DNA of 64,000 nucleotides from JALOKP01 sp963800865 (GTDB lineage: Bacteria > Acidobacteriota > Polarisedimenticolia > J045), in the NCBI GenBank assembly GCA_963800865.1, contig CAWDCL010000004.1, forward strand, positions 992,001 through 1,056,000. The letters run 5' to 3'. Both the position numbers and the translations under genes were made by a program. How positions within the stretch are numbered: position 1 is the stretch's first letter; each line of letters starts with the position of its first letter. This document shows, one piece after another, positions 52,652 through 64,000 of this stretch. The notes beneath the pieces were generated by a model. The model was not told where the DNA came from. It worked only from the letters and a program-made list of their open reading frames with translations, and did no database searches.

Positions 52652-53221
52652 TCAGGGCGGGAAGAGCGCGTGGAGGTCGAGTTCGAGGTCCGGGAAGAGG
52701 ACGGGCCGGAAGGGCTCTCCGGCCGCGGCGCCGGCGCGCTGGACGAACCGCCCGCCCTCGAGTGTCCACTCCTCGATGGTCCGGGAATCGGGATCGACGA
52801 GCCAGCAGTGCGCGACACCGGCCGCGGCGTACAGGTCGGCCTTGCGCCCACGGTCATCTGCCCGGGTCCACGGTGACAGGACCTCGACGACGAGGTCGGG
52901 TGCGATCCGCACGCGGTCCATGTCGAGCGCCGCCCGGCGTCCGGCCGAGACGAACAGCAGGTCCGGCTGGACGACGGTCCGCGGACCGAGGATGACGTCG
53001 ATCGGGGAGGGGACGAGCGTCCCGAGGCCGTGGGCAGTCACGTGCGCGTGCAGCCGCGTGAGCAGCTGCATCAGGATCAACTGGTGCCGCACCGAAGGTC
53101 CCGGCGTCATCTCCACGAGCTCCCCGTCGAACAGCTGGTAGCGCCGCCCGTCGTCCGCCATCGCGAGGTAGTCGGCAGCGGTCATCGGTGCGCTGTTGTG
53201 TCCGGGAGTGCTCATCGCCAA
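52652..53221 (-). CDS. Uma2 (DUF820) family putative endonuclease
   Basis: A 189-residue PD-(D/E)XK-type protein. The Uma2 pattern is clear: YQLFDGELVEMTPGPSVRHQ at the N-terminus, VVQPDLLFVSAGR (Asp), then APDLVVEVLSP (the Glu of the EVLSP motif) and KADLYAAAGVAHCWLVDPD. Uma2 proteins are abundant in cyanobacteria and some soil bacteria, and their real role is unclear. A second member is at 56539-57114. Confidence 0.85.
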   Translation of the reverse strand: MAMSTPGHNSAPMTAADYLAMADDGRRYQLFDGELVEMTPGPSVRHQLILMQLLTRLHAHVTAHGLGTLVPSPIDVILGPRTVVQPDLLFVSAGRRAALDMDRVRIAPDLVVEVLSPWTRADDRGRKADLYAAAGVAHCWLVDPDSRTIEEWTLEGGRFVQRAGAAAGEPFRPVLFPDLELDLHALFPP

Positions 53222-53370
53222 GGGCTCCGGAGCGAAGTGTAGGAACCGCCAAAGGGGCCCGTCAAGGCAGTTCGTGCGGGCGAAGCGGGCACCCTCCCAC
53301 CGGCGGGACCGCCGCCGGGGGCGCGCTACACTGCGGGTCCCGCGAAGGAGCTGCGGGGACCGGAGCCGTG

Positions 53371-54150
53371 ATGCGGATCGCCACCTGGAACGTCAACTCG
53401 CTCAAGGTCCGGCTGCCGGCGGTCCTCGACTGGCTCGCCGCCCACCGGCCCGACGTCATCGGGCTCCAGGAACTGAAGCTCACGGAGGCCGATTTCCCGC
53501 GCGATGCGCTGCGCGCGGCGGGCTACGAAGCGGTCGTGCTCGGGCAGAAGACCTACAACGGCGTCGCGCTGCTGGCGCGGGCCCCGCTCGAGGACCCGGC
53601 GGCCGGCCTCCCCGAGCTGGACTGGGACCCCGCGGCCCGCGCCGTGGCCGCCACCGTCGGCGGGATCCGGTTCCTCAACCTCTACGTTCCCAACGGCCAG
53701 GAGGTCGGGACCGACAAGTACGCCTACAAGCTGCGCTGGCTCGACGACCTCGCGCGCCACCTCGAGGCCGCGCACAGCCCGGACCGGCCGCTCGTGCTGC
53801 TCGGCGACTTCAACCTGATCCCGGAGGAGCGCGACGCCTACGACCCGCAGGAGTTCCGCTTCTCGATCCTGTTCACCGACGAGGAGCGGGCTCGGCTCAG
53901 GCGCCTGCTCGACTGGGGGCTCGCGGACCTCTTCCGGCGCTGCGACGACGCCCCGAAGCGCTACTCGTGGTGGGACTACCGGATGAACGCCTTCCGGCGC
54001 AACCTCGGCGCGCGGATCGACCTGGTGCTGGCGACCGGGCCCGTCGCCGAGCGGGTGGTCGCCGCGGAGATCGACGTCGAGCCGCGCCGGGGCGAAAAGC
54101 CGTCGGACCACGCGCCGGTCGTCGTCGACCTGGACGCGCGGCCGGCCTGA
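53371..54150 (+). CDS. xth: Exodeoxyribonuclease III (AP endonuclease)
   Basis: A 259-residue EEP-fold repair nuclease. Motifs in order: RIATWNVNSLKVR (Asn), DVIGLQELKLTEADFP (metal-binding Glu), NLYVPNGQEVGTDKYAYKL, VLLGDFNLIPEE (Asp-Asn) and KPSDHAPVVVDL (Asp-His). It acts at abasic sites in base-excision repair. An in-frame GTG directly before the ATG (53368) could also start it. Confidence 0.94.
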   Translation: MRIATWNVNSLKVRLPAVLDWLAAHRPDVIGLQELKLTEADFPRDALRAAGYEAVVLGQKTYNGVALLARAPLEDPAAGLPELDWDPAARAVAATVGGIRFLNLYVPNGQEVGTDKYAYKLRWLDDLARHLEAAHSPDRPLVLLGDFNLIPEERDAYDPQEFRFSILFTDEERARLRRLLDWGLADLFRRCDDAPKRYSWWDYRMNAFRRNLGARIDLVLATGPVAERVVAAEIDVEPRRGEKPSDHAPVVVDLDARPA

Positions 54151-54158
54151 AGAAAGAA

Positions 54159-54200
54159 CGCGCAGGGGCCGGGCCGTTGGGAGCGCCCGACCCCTGCGCG
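54159..54200. terminator. Bidirectional hairpin between xth and the subtilase
   Basis: CGCGCAGGGG (54159-54168) pairs perfectly with CCCCTGCGCG (54191-54200). An inner GGGC/GCCC stem follows after a two-base bulge. The hairpin begins 9 bp after the xth stop and lies between convergent genes. A T-tract is missing, so termination might need Rho. It is followed by a weaker repeat, GCCGAGG...CCTCGGC. Confidence 0.55.
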
Positions 54201-54307
54201 GGATGTAGCCGAGGTCCGTGGGGGGACGATTCCGGCCTCGGCGATTCCGCGGGGCGGGGGAGACTTGACGGGGCCCCGCGGAACCGTTCCGTCATTCCAT
54301 GAAGAGT

Positions 54308-56275
54308 TCAGTCGGCCACGGCGCCCGTGAGCGAGTCGCCCCAGATCACGCCGTCGCCCCAGATCACGCCGTCGCCCCAGATCACGCCGTCGCCCCAGAT
54401 CACGCCGTCGCCCCAGATCACGCCGTCGCCCCAGATGACGCCGTCGGCCCAGATCACGCCGTCGCCCCAGATCACGCCGTCGCCCCAGATCACGCCGTCG
54501 CCCCAGAGCAGGCCGTCGCCCCAGATCACGCCGTCGCCCCAGATCACGCCGTCGCCCCAGATCACGCCGTCGGCCCAGATGACGCCGTCGCCCCAGATCA
54601 CGCCGTCGCCCCAGATCACGCCGTCGCCCCAGATCACGCCGTCGCCCCAGATCACGCCGTCGCCCCAGATCACGCCGTCGGCCCGCATCGCGCCGTCGGC
54701 CCAGATCACGCCGTCGCCCCAGATGACGCCGTCGCCCCAGATCACGCCGTCGCCCCAGATGACGCCGTCGCCCCAGATCACGCCGTCGCCCCAGATCACG
54801 CCGTCGGCCCAGATCACGCCGTCGGGGTAGGCTGCGGCCCGCTCGCCCCACAGCTCCGCGTCGTGCCAGAACTGCGGATCGCCGTAGGTCGCACCCTTGC
54901 CGTAGGTGGCGCCGACGTTGGCCAGCAGCACCGGGCGGTGGGTCTTGCCGTTCATGGTGTAGAAGGCCACCCCCCGCGGCGTGCGCGCCACCAGCGGGGA
55001 AGCCGAGTTGAAGTCGCGCGGCGTCGCCATCGTGGCCGCCAGTTCGAGCGCCTTCAGCGCGTCGAGATAGCCCGCGCCGCGTGCGAAGACGTCGCCGGGC
55101 ACCTTCTCGGCCGAGCGCATCAGGATCGACTTGATCGCGTCGTTGCTCGCGTCGGGGTAGCGCTCGAGCAGCAGCGCGGCGGTGGCGGTCGCAAAGCCGG
55201 CCGCCATGCTCGTGCCCGACAGCTCGAGCTTGTTGTCGACGACCTTGTCGGGGTAGTTCGTCGCCAGCGAGCAGTTCGGCGCCATCGCGCCGACGATCCG
55301 GTTGCCCGGCGCGACGACGTCCGGCTTCACGACCAGGTCGCCCAGCGACGGGCCGCGGCCGGAGAACGTAGTCACCGAGTCGTCCCCGCGCGCCACGGTG
55401 TTGAAGTCGTTCATCGCCCCGACGGTGATCACGAGCGGGTCGTTGCCCGGCGCGTTGATCGTCAAGCGGCCGTCGCGGCCGCGGTTGCCGGCCGAGGCGA
55501 CGACCGTCAGCCCGGCGTCCCAGGCCCGCCGCACCGCGACGTTCAGCGGGTCGAAGCGGAACGACATCTGCGGCGCGTAGCCCAGCGACAGGTTGACGAC
55601 CTCGATCCCGTAGGCGGCCTTGTTGGCGATCGCCCAGTCGATCGCCGAGATCACCGACGAGAGCCGGCCGGCCCCCTGGTCGTCGAGCACCCGCAGCACG
55701 ACGAAGTTCGTCTCCGGCGCCACGCCGTCCCGCCCGCCGATGATCCCGGCGATGTGGGTGCCGTGGCCGAAGCCGTCGTGCGCCTTGCCCTTCGGGTCGA
55801 CGAAATCGACGCGGGCCAGGACGCGCGACTCGGGGACCACGACGCCCCGCGCGAGACCGGAGTCGATCAGCGCCACCGTCACGCCGCGGCCGGTCGCCCC
55901 GGTCGCGGTATAGGCGATGTCGCCGTTGACCGCCGGGCGGCCGACGTCGAGGTTGGCGCGGATCTCGCGGTCGGGCGAAAGCGAGAGCACCGCGGGGTCG
56001 GCGGCGAGGCGGTCGAGCGTCGCCCGGTCCAGCCCGGCGACCAGCGCCCCCTGGCCGATCGTCCGGCCCGACTTCGCGACCGCCGCGAGCGGGCCCTCGA
56101 GCGTCGCGCCGTCGCGCAACTGGATCACGACCGGCGTGCCGGCCGTGGTCTTCGCCGCGTCGAGCGCCGCGCCCAGGTCCTTGGCGAGCACCGCGGTCGG
56201 CTTGCCCCCGGCAAGCGCGAGCGGAACGAGCGCCAGCACCAGTGCGAGTGCCAGGAACCAGCGTGCGGACTTCAT
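54308..56275 (-). CDS. Subtilisin-like S8 serine peptidase with C-terminal DGVIWG repeats
   Basis: A 655-residue exported protease. A signal peptide occupies residues 1-22 and an inhibitor-like propeptide about 25-105. The catalytic triad is Asp138 (VALIDSGLARG), His171 (GHGTHIAGI) and Ser356 (LSGTSMAAG), with oxyanion Asn264 (SAGN). After about 100 further residues comes an array of 27 hexapeptides (485-646), mostly DGVIWG. GGAGGA precedes the ATG. The same repeat is known at the end of acidobacterial S8 peptidases; its role may be surface attachment or self-association. The upstream region has a dense set of repeated octamers. Confidence 0.93.
   Translation of the reverse strand: MKSARWFLALALVLALVPLALAGGKPTAVLAKDLGAALDAAKTTAGTPVVIQLRDGATLEGPLAAVAKSGRTIGQGALVAGLDRATLDRLAADPAVLSLSPDREIRANLDVGRPAVNGDIAYTATGATGRGVTVALIDSGLARGVVVPESRVLARVDFVDPKGKAHDGFGHGTHIAGIIGGRDGVAPETNFVVLRVLDDQGAGRLSSVISAIDWAIANKAAYGIEVVNLSLGYAPQMSFRFDPLNVAVRRAWDAGLTVVASAGNRGRDGRLTINAPGNDPLVITVGAMNDFNTVARGDDSVTTFSGRGPSLGDLVVKPDVVAPGNRIVGAMAPNCSLATNYPDKVVDNKLELSGTSMAAGFATATAALLLERYPDASNDAIKSILMRSAEKVPGDVFARGAGYLDALKALELAATMATPRDFNSASPLVARTPRGVAFYTMNGKTHRPVLLANVGATYGKGATYGDPQFWHDAELWGERAAAYPDGVIWADGVIWGDGVIWGDGVIWGDGVIWGDGVIWGDGVIWADGAMRADGVIWGDGVIWGDGVIWGDGVIWGDGVIWGDGVIWADGVIWGDGVIWGDGVIWGDGLLWGDGVIWGDGVIWGDGVIWADGVIWGDGVIWGDGVIWGDGVIWGDGVIWGDGVIWGDSLTGAVAD
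54338..54823 (-). repeat. 18-bp coding tandem repeat (27 copies) at the subtilase C-terminus
   Basis: Twenty-seven 18-bp units (plus-strand form CAGATCACGCCGTCGCCC) encode DGVIWG or DGVIWA, with two variants, DGAMRA and DGLLWG. DNA identity between units is nearly complete, which suggests ongoing slippage or gene conversion. Alanine units fall at positions 1, 7, 14 and 21, about every seventh unit, a higher-order period that hints at duplication of blocks. Confidence 0.95.
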
Positions 56276-56332
56276 GGTCCTTCCTCCTTGAGAAAGACCA
56301 AAGCAAGCCGCGGGCCACGCCGAATCTCCGCT

Positions 56333-56515
56333 TCAAGTCGTTGCAAAGTCTCGACTTGGAGAAGTGAGACACCTTGTGGGGGGGTGTCCATGAGACACGA
56401 GCCGGATCCGGTGTCTCATCCGTCAAGTCGTTCTTCAGTAACAACTTGAAGTGTCTCACGGGGTCCGGACCCGATCCGCGTGTCCACGCCCCTTGAGACA
56501 CGCGCGGGTGTCTCA
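56333..56515 (-). promoter_or_regulatory. Cluster of GTGTCTCA octamers upstream of the subtilase
   Basis: GTGTCTCA or its complement TGAGACAC occurs six times: 56365, 56391, 56411, 56451, 56494 and 56508, in both orientations. Two TCAAGTCGTT decamers (56333, 56423) lie among them, each opposed by an inverted CGACTTG or AACAACTTG. The region is the 5' side of the subtilase gene (start 56275) and contains no gene. It looks like a multi-site operator for a specific regulator. Confidence 0.6.
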
Positions 56516-56538
56516 CCGAGTGCAGGAAGCCGGTCCCT

Positions 56539-57114
56539 TCAGGGCCCGTCCGGAAGCGCCACGACGCTCAGCGTGAACTCGAACCCCGGGAGCGCCTCCG
56601 GCCGGAACGGCTCGTCGTAGCCGGTGACGCTGCGCACGCGATAGACCTCGCCGGACAGGGCGTACTCCTCGATCGTCCGCGCCGCGAGGTCGACGATCCA
56701 GTAGTGAGTCACGCCGAAGCGCGCGTACAGCCCCAGCTTGCGCACGCGGTCGATCCGCTCGGTGCCGGGCGAGAGGATCTCGACGCACAGGTCGGGAGCC
56801 CCGAGGATCCGCCCGCCCTGCCGGATCCCGGCGCGCGCGTTGGAGACGAAGAAGATGTCCGGCTGGAGCACGTTGCGGTCGTCCATCACCACGTCGAGAG
56901 GCGCGTCGTAGACCTCGCCGAGCCGGTGCTCCCGGACCCAGGCCAGGAGCCGGAACTCGAGCTCGCGCGAGACGTCCTGGTGCCAAGCGTTGGGCGACGG
57001 TGTCATGACCAGTTCCCCCTCGAGGAGCTGGTAGCGATGCCCGTCGTCAGGGAGCGCGGCGTAATCCGCGTAGGTCAGCAGACGATCGCGGCCCGGTTCC
57101 GACATCGGCGTCAC
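56539..57114 (-). CDS. Uma2 (DUF820) family putative endonuclease
   Basis: A 191-residue protein with the Uma2 layout: YQLLEGELVMTPSPNAWHQ, NVLQPDIFFVSNAR, APDLCVEILSPGT and KLGLYARFGVTHYWIVD. It is a paralogue of the gene at 52652-53221 (similar order, moderate identity). It lies between the octamer cluster and the large regulator gene and is transcribed in the same direction as both. Confidence 0.85.
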   Translation of the reverse strand: MTPMSEPGRDRLLTYADYAALPDDGHRYQLLEGELVMTPSPNAWHQDVSRELEFRLLAWVREHRLGEVYDAPLDVVMDDRNVLQPDIFFVSNARAGIRQGGRILGAPDLCVEILSPGTERIDRVRKLGLYARFGVTHYWIVDLAARTIEEYALSGEVYRVRSVTGYDEPFRPEALPGFEFTLSVVALPDGP

Positions 57115-57229
57115 TCCTCAAGGGGAGGGTAGCGCGCTGGCGGCGGTACAGAAGACCGCCGGATCACCGACCGTCCCGGGTCGGCAACCGAGAGATCGTA
57201 CACCTGCGCAAGCAGGACGGAGCGTCGCT

Positions 57230-62446
<5,217 letters not shown>

Positions 62447-62508
62447 GGCCCCCTCTGGTACCGCGGCCGGGGCCGGAATACAAGCCCTGCCGGGTGATGG
62501 GTCCGGCG

Positions 62509-64000
62509 CTACGAGACTTTCGAGCCCGGCGGCACCTCGCCGTCCGGTCCCAGCACGTGCGGCACGCCGTCGGGGCCGGTCGCCGCGAGCAGCATCCCCT
62601 GCGACTCGAGGCCGCGCAGCTTCGCCGGCTTGAGATTGGCGACGACGATGATCGTCCGGCCGACCAGGTCCTCCGGCCGGTAGGCCGAAGCGATGCCGGC
62701 GACCAGCTGGCGCGTCTCGCCGCCAAGGTCCACTTCGAGCCGAAGGAGCTTCTCCGCGTTCGGGTGGCGCTCGCAGACCAGGACCTTCGCGCAGCGCAGG
62801 TGGACCTTCGCGAAGTCGTCGATCGTGATCAGGCCGTCGGCCAGCGGGGCGGGGGGCGGCGCGGGGGCGGGGGGCGGTGTGTCGGACACGGTCGATGCCT
62901 TTTTCGGGCCGGCACGGAGGCCGGCCCCTACAGTGGGCGCAGCGGAGGAGGCCGCGGGGGGCGCAACGGAGGAGGCCGCGGGGGGCGCAGCGGAGGGCGC
63001 GGCCTCGCCGAAGACCGCCCTGCGGTCGAGGCGCGGGAAGACCGCCTCGCCGCCGGCGACGCGGCGCCCGGCGACGGGGAGCGTCTCCAGCTCCAGCAGG
63101 TCGACGCCCGGCGCGATCTCGCGGGCCGGGTCCTCGCCCAGGCCGAGCATCCGCCACAGCCGGGCCGCGGCGACCGGCATCGCCGGGTGCAGCCGCAGCG
63201 CGATCTGCGCCAGCTGCTGCGCGGCGACCCCCAGTACGCCCGAAGTCAGCGCCTCGCGCCCCGCCCGCTTCCACGGCTCGTGGCGCACCAGGTACTTGTT
63301 GAGCGCGTCGGCCCACTCGGTCAGCGCGCGCAGCGCCGCCGACGGGTCGTGGGCCTCGAACCCGGCGCGGTAGGACGCGCGCGCGGCGGCGGCGAGGCCG
63401 TCGAGCACCGCGTCGGCCGGCGCACCGTCCGCGGCGGGGACGACACCGGCTTCGTTCTTCTCGATCAGCGCCAGCACGCGCGAGTAGAGGTTGCCGACGT
63501 TGTTGGCCAGGTCGGCGTTGGTCCGCTCCAGCACCGCCTCGTCGGAGTACGAGCCGTCGAGCCCGAGCGGGATCTCGCGCAGCAGGAACCAGCGCAGCGC
63601 GTCGGCCCCGAAGGTCTCGAGCAGCGGGCCCGGCCGCGCGATGTTGCCGGTCGACTTGCTCATCTTGGCGTCGTCCTTCAGCCACCAGCCGTGGCCGAAG
63701 ACCGTGCGCGGCAGCTCCTCGCCGGCGGCCATCAGGAAGGCCGGCCAGTAGACGGCGTGGAAGCGCAGGATGTCCTTGCCGACCAGGTGCAGCGCGGTGT
63801 GTCCCGGCTCGTTGTGCCAGTAGCGCGCGACCTTGCGCGGGTCGTCCGAACCGTAGCCGAGCGCCGAGAGGTAGTTGGTCAGCGCGTCGAACCAGACGTA
63901 GACGACGTGCTCGGGATCGCCGGGGAAGGGGATCCCCCAGCCGACCTTGTCCCTGCTGCGCGAGATCGACAGGTCGCGCAGCCCGGAGGCGACGAAGGCG
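62509..64000 (-). CDS. metG: Methionyl-tRNA synthetase, C-terminal part (5' end outside the window)
   Basis: The frame runs from the window edge to a stop at 62509 (about 497 codons). The catalytic-domain end (YVWFDALTNYLSALG, HLVGKDILRFHAVYWPAF), the KMSKS motif in DDAKMSKSTGN, the helical anticodon-binding domain (NLYSRVLALIEKNE) and a C-terminal EMAP/Trbp111-type tRNA-binding domain (ITIDDFAKVHLRCAKVL, LVAGIASAY, KLRGLESQGMLLAA) are all present. Between the two parts is an Ala/Pro-rich linker of about 70 residues. It contains an in-frame REP element (62906-62931) and a 24-bp tandem repeat. Confidence 0.96.
   Translation of the reverse strand, partial: AFVASGLRDLSISRSRDKVGWGIPFPGDPEHVVYVWFDALTNYLSALGYGSDDPRKVARYWHNEPGHTALHLVGKDILRFHAVYWPAFLMAAGEELPRTVFGHGWWLKDDAKMSKSTGNIARPGPLLETFGADALRWFLLREIPLGLDGSYSDEAVLERTNADLANNVGNLYSRVLALIEKNEAGVVPAADGAPADAVLDGLAAAARASYRAGFEAHDPSAALRALTEWADALNKYLVRHEPWKRAGREALTSGVLGVAAQQLAQIALRLHPAMPVAAARLWRMLGLGEDPAREIAPGVDLLELETLPVAGRRVAGGEAVFPRLDRRAVFGEAAPSAAPPAASSVAPPAASSAAPTVGAGLRAGPKKASTVSDTPPPAPAPPPAPLADGLITIDDFAKVHLRCAKVLVCERHPNAEKLLRLEVDLGGETRQLVAGIASAYRPEDLVGRTIIVVANLKPAKLRGLESQGMLLAATGPDGVPHVLGPDGEVPPGSKVS
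62906..62931 (-). repeat. GTAG-type REP element inside the metG coding sequence
   Basis: This copy is identical to the nine intergenic REP units, in minus orientation (the sense direction of metG). It is read as part of VGAGLRAGP in the linker before the tRNA-binding domain, keeping the frame open. Just beside it (about 62937-62999) lie two and a half 24-bp units encoding PPAASSVA/PPAASSAA. Confidence 0.85.

Noticed and set aside
54338..54823. 18-bp array as a CRISPR or non-coding satellite
   Set aside because: There are no unique spacers and the period is 18 bp, which keeps the protease frame open throughout and encodes a known type of peptide repeat.
54299..56449. Long plus-strand open frames opposite the subtilase, including one encoding SPQITPSPQIT repeats
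   Set aside because: They are antisense shadows of the 18-bp coding array and the protease domain. The minus-strand frame has a signal peptide, the full S8 triad and a ribosome-binding site; the plus frames have none.

Overview
This 64 kb window is high-GC bacterial chromosome with Shine-Dalgarno-led genes, GTG/TTG starts and 4-base gene overlaps. The gene content fits a Gram-negative soil or sediment organism, most likely Acidobacteriota (Thermoanaerobaculia or Vicinamibacteria type), with a myxobacterium-like lineage as the alternative. The clues are several eukaryotic-type Ser/Thr kinases, one fused to TPRs and one to a sigma54 activator; two alkaline-phosphatase-superfamily proteins with C-terminal TPRs; a subtilase ending in DGVIWG repeats; an OprO/P-type porin; and GTAG-type REP elements. 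The taxonomy is inferred from family content, not from a marker search.

Layout. 1-5.5 kb: secreted beta-helix protein (3' end outside the window), gcvP, porin, REP cluster. 5.5-18 kb: a WlbA/WbpB-like sugar oxidase, an active/inactive M16 peptidase pair, an M1-like peptidase, DUF1841, and a tightly overlapped minus-strand run lemA, TPM, TPM, pepP, CPBP protease, membrane protein. 18-31 kb: pepD, two alkaline-phosphatase-superfamily/TPR proteins, a TetR regulator, TPR proteins, selA, a Phd/PIN toxin-antitoxin pair, a kinase-TPR protein. 31-39 kb: second REP cluster, ychF, a cupin epimerase, a ceramidase-like protein, an O-methyltransferase, a kinase, a Y1 (REP-associated type) transposase, an inverted-repeat element and six tRNA genes. 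39-52 kb: housekeeping core, tRNA-Leu, tig-clpP-clpX-lon, acs, a receiver-HATPase gene, engB-rho and rpmE-prfA-prmC. 52-64 kb: small conserved genes, two Uma2 genes, xth, the subtilase with its unusual upstream region, a 1738-residue HTH/kinase/AAA/TPR/GAF/sigma54 regulator, and metG (5' end outside the window).

How the genes relate. The core cluster handles nascent-chain folding, ATP-dependent proteolysis, ribosome assembly, release-factor methylation and transcription termination. The accessory part is dominated by envelope and secreted proteins (porin, exported peptidases, membrane TPM and CPBP proteins) and by protein-kinase signalling. Most striking are a REP element inside the coding sequence of metG, six copies of an octamer in 151 bp upstream of the subtilase, two genes that seem to start at CTG inside a CTGA stop/start overlap, a toxin-antitoxin promoter predicted to give a leaderless mRNA, and the double-headed kinase/sigma54 regulator.

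Quality caveat. Seven genes (gcvP, the M1-like peptidase, a TPM gene, selA, the ceramidase-like gene, one kinase, the Y1 transposase) contain eleven frame changes in all. Each can be repaired by a one- or two-base correction that restores family-length proteins, so sequencing error is more likely than mass pseudogenisation.
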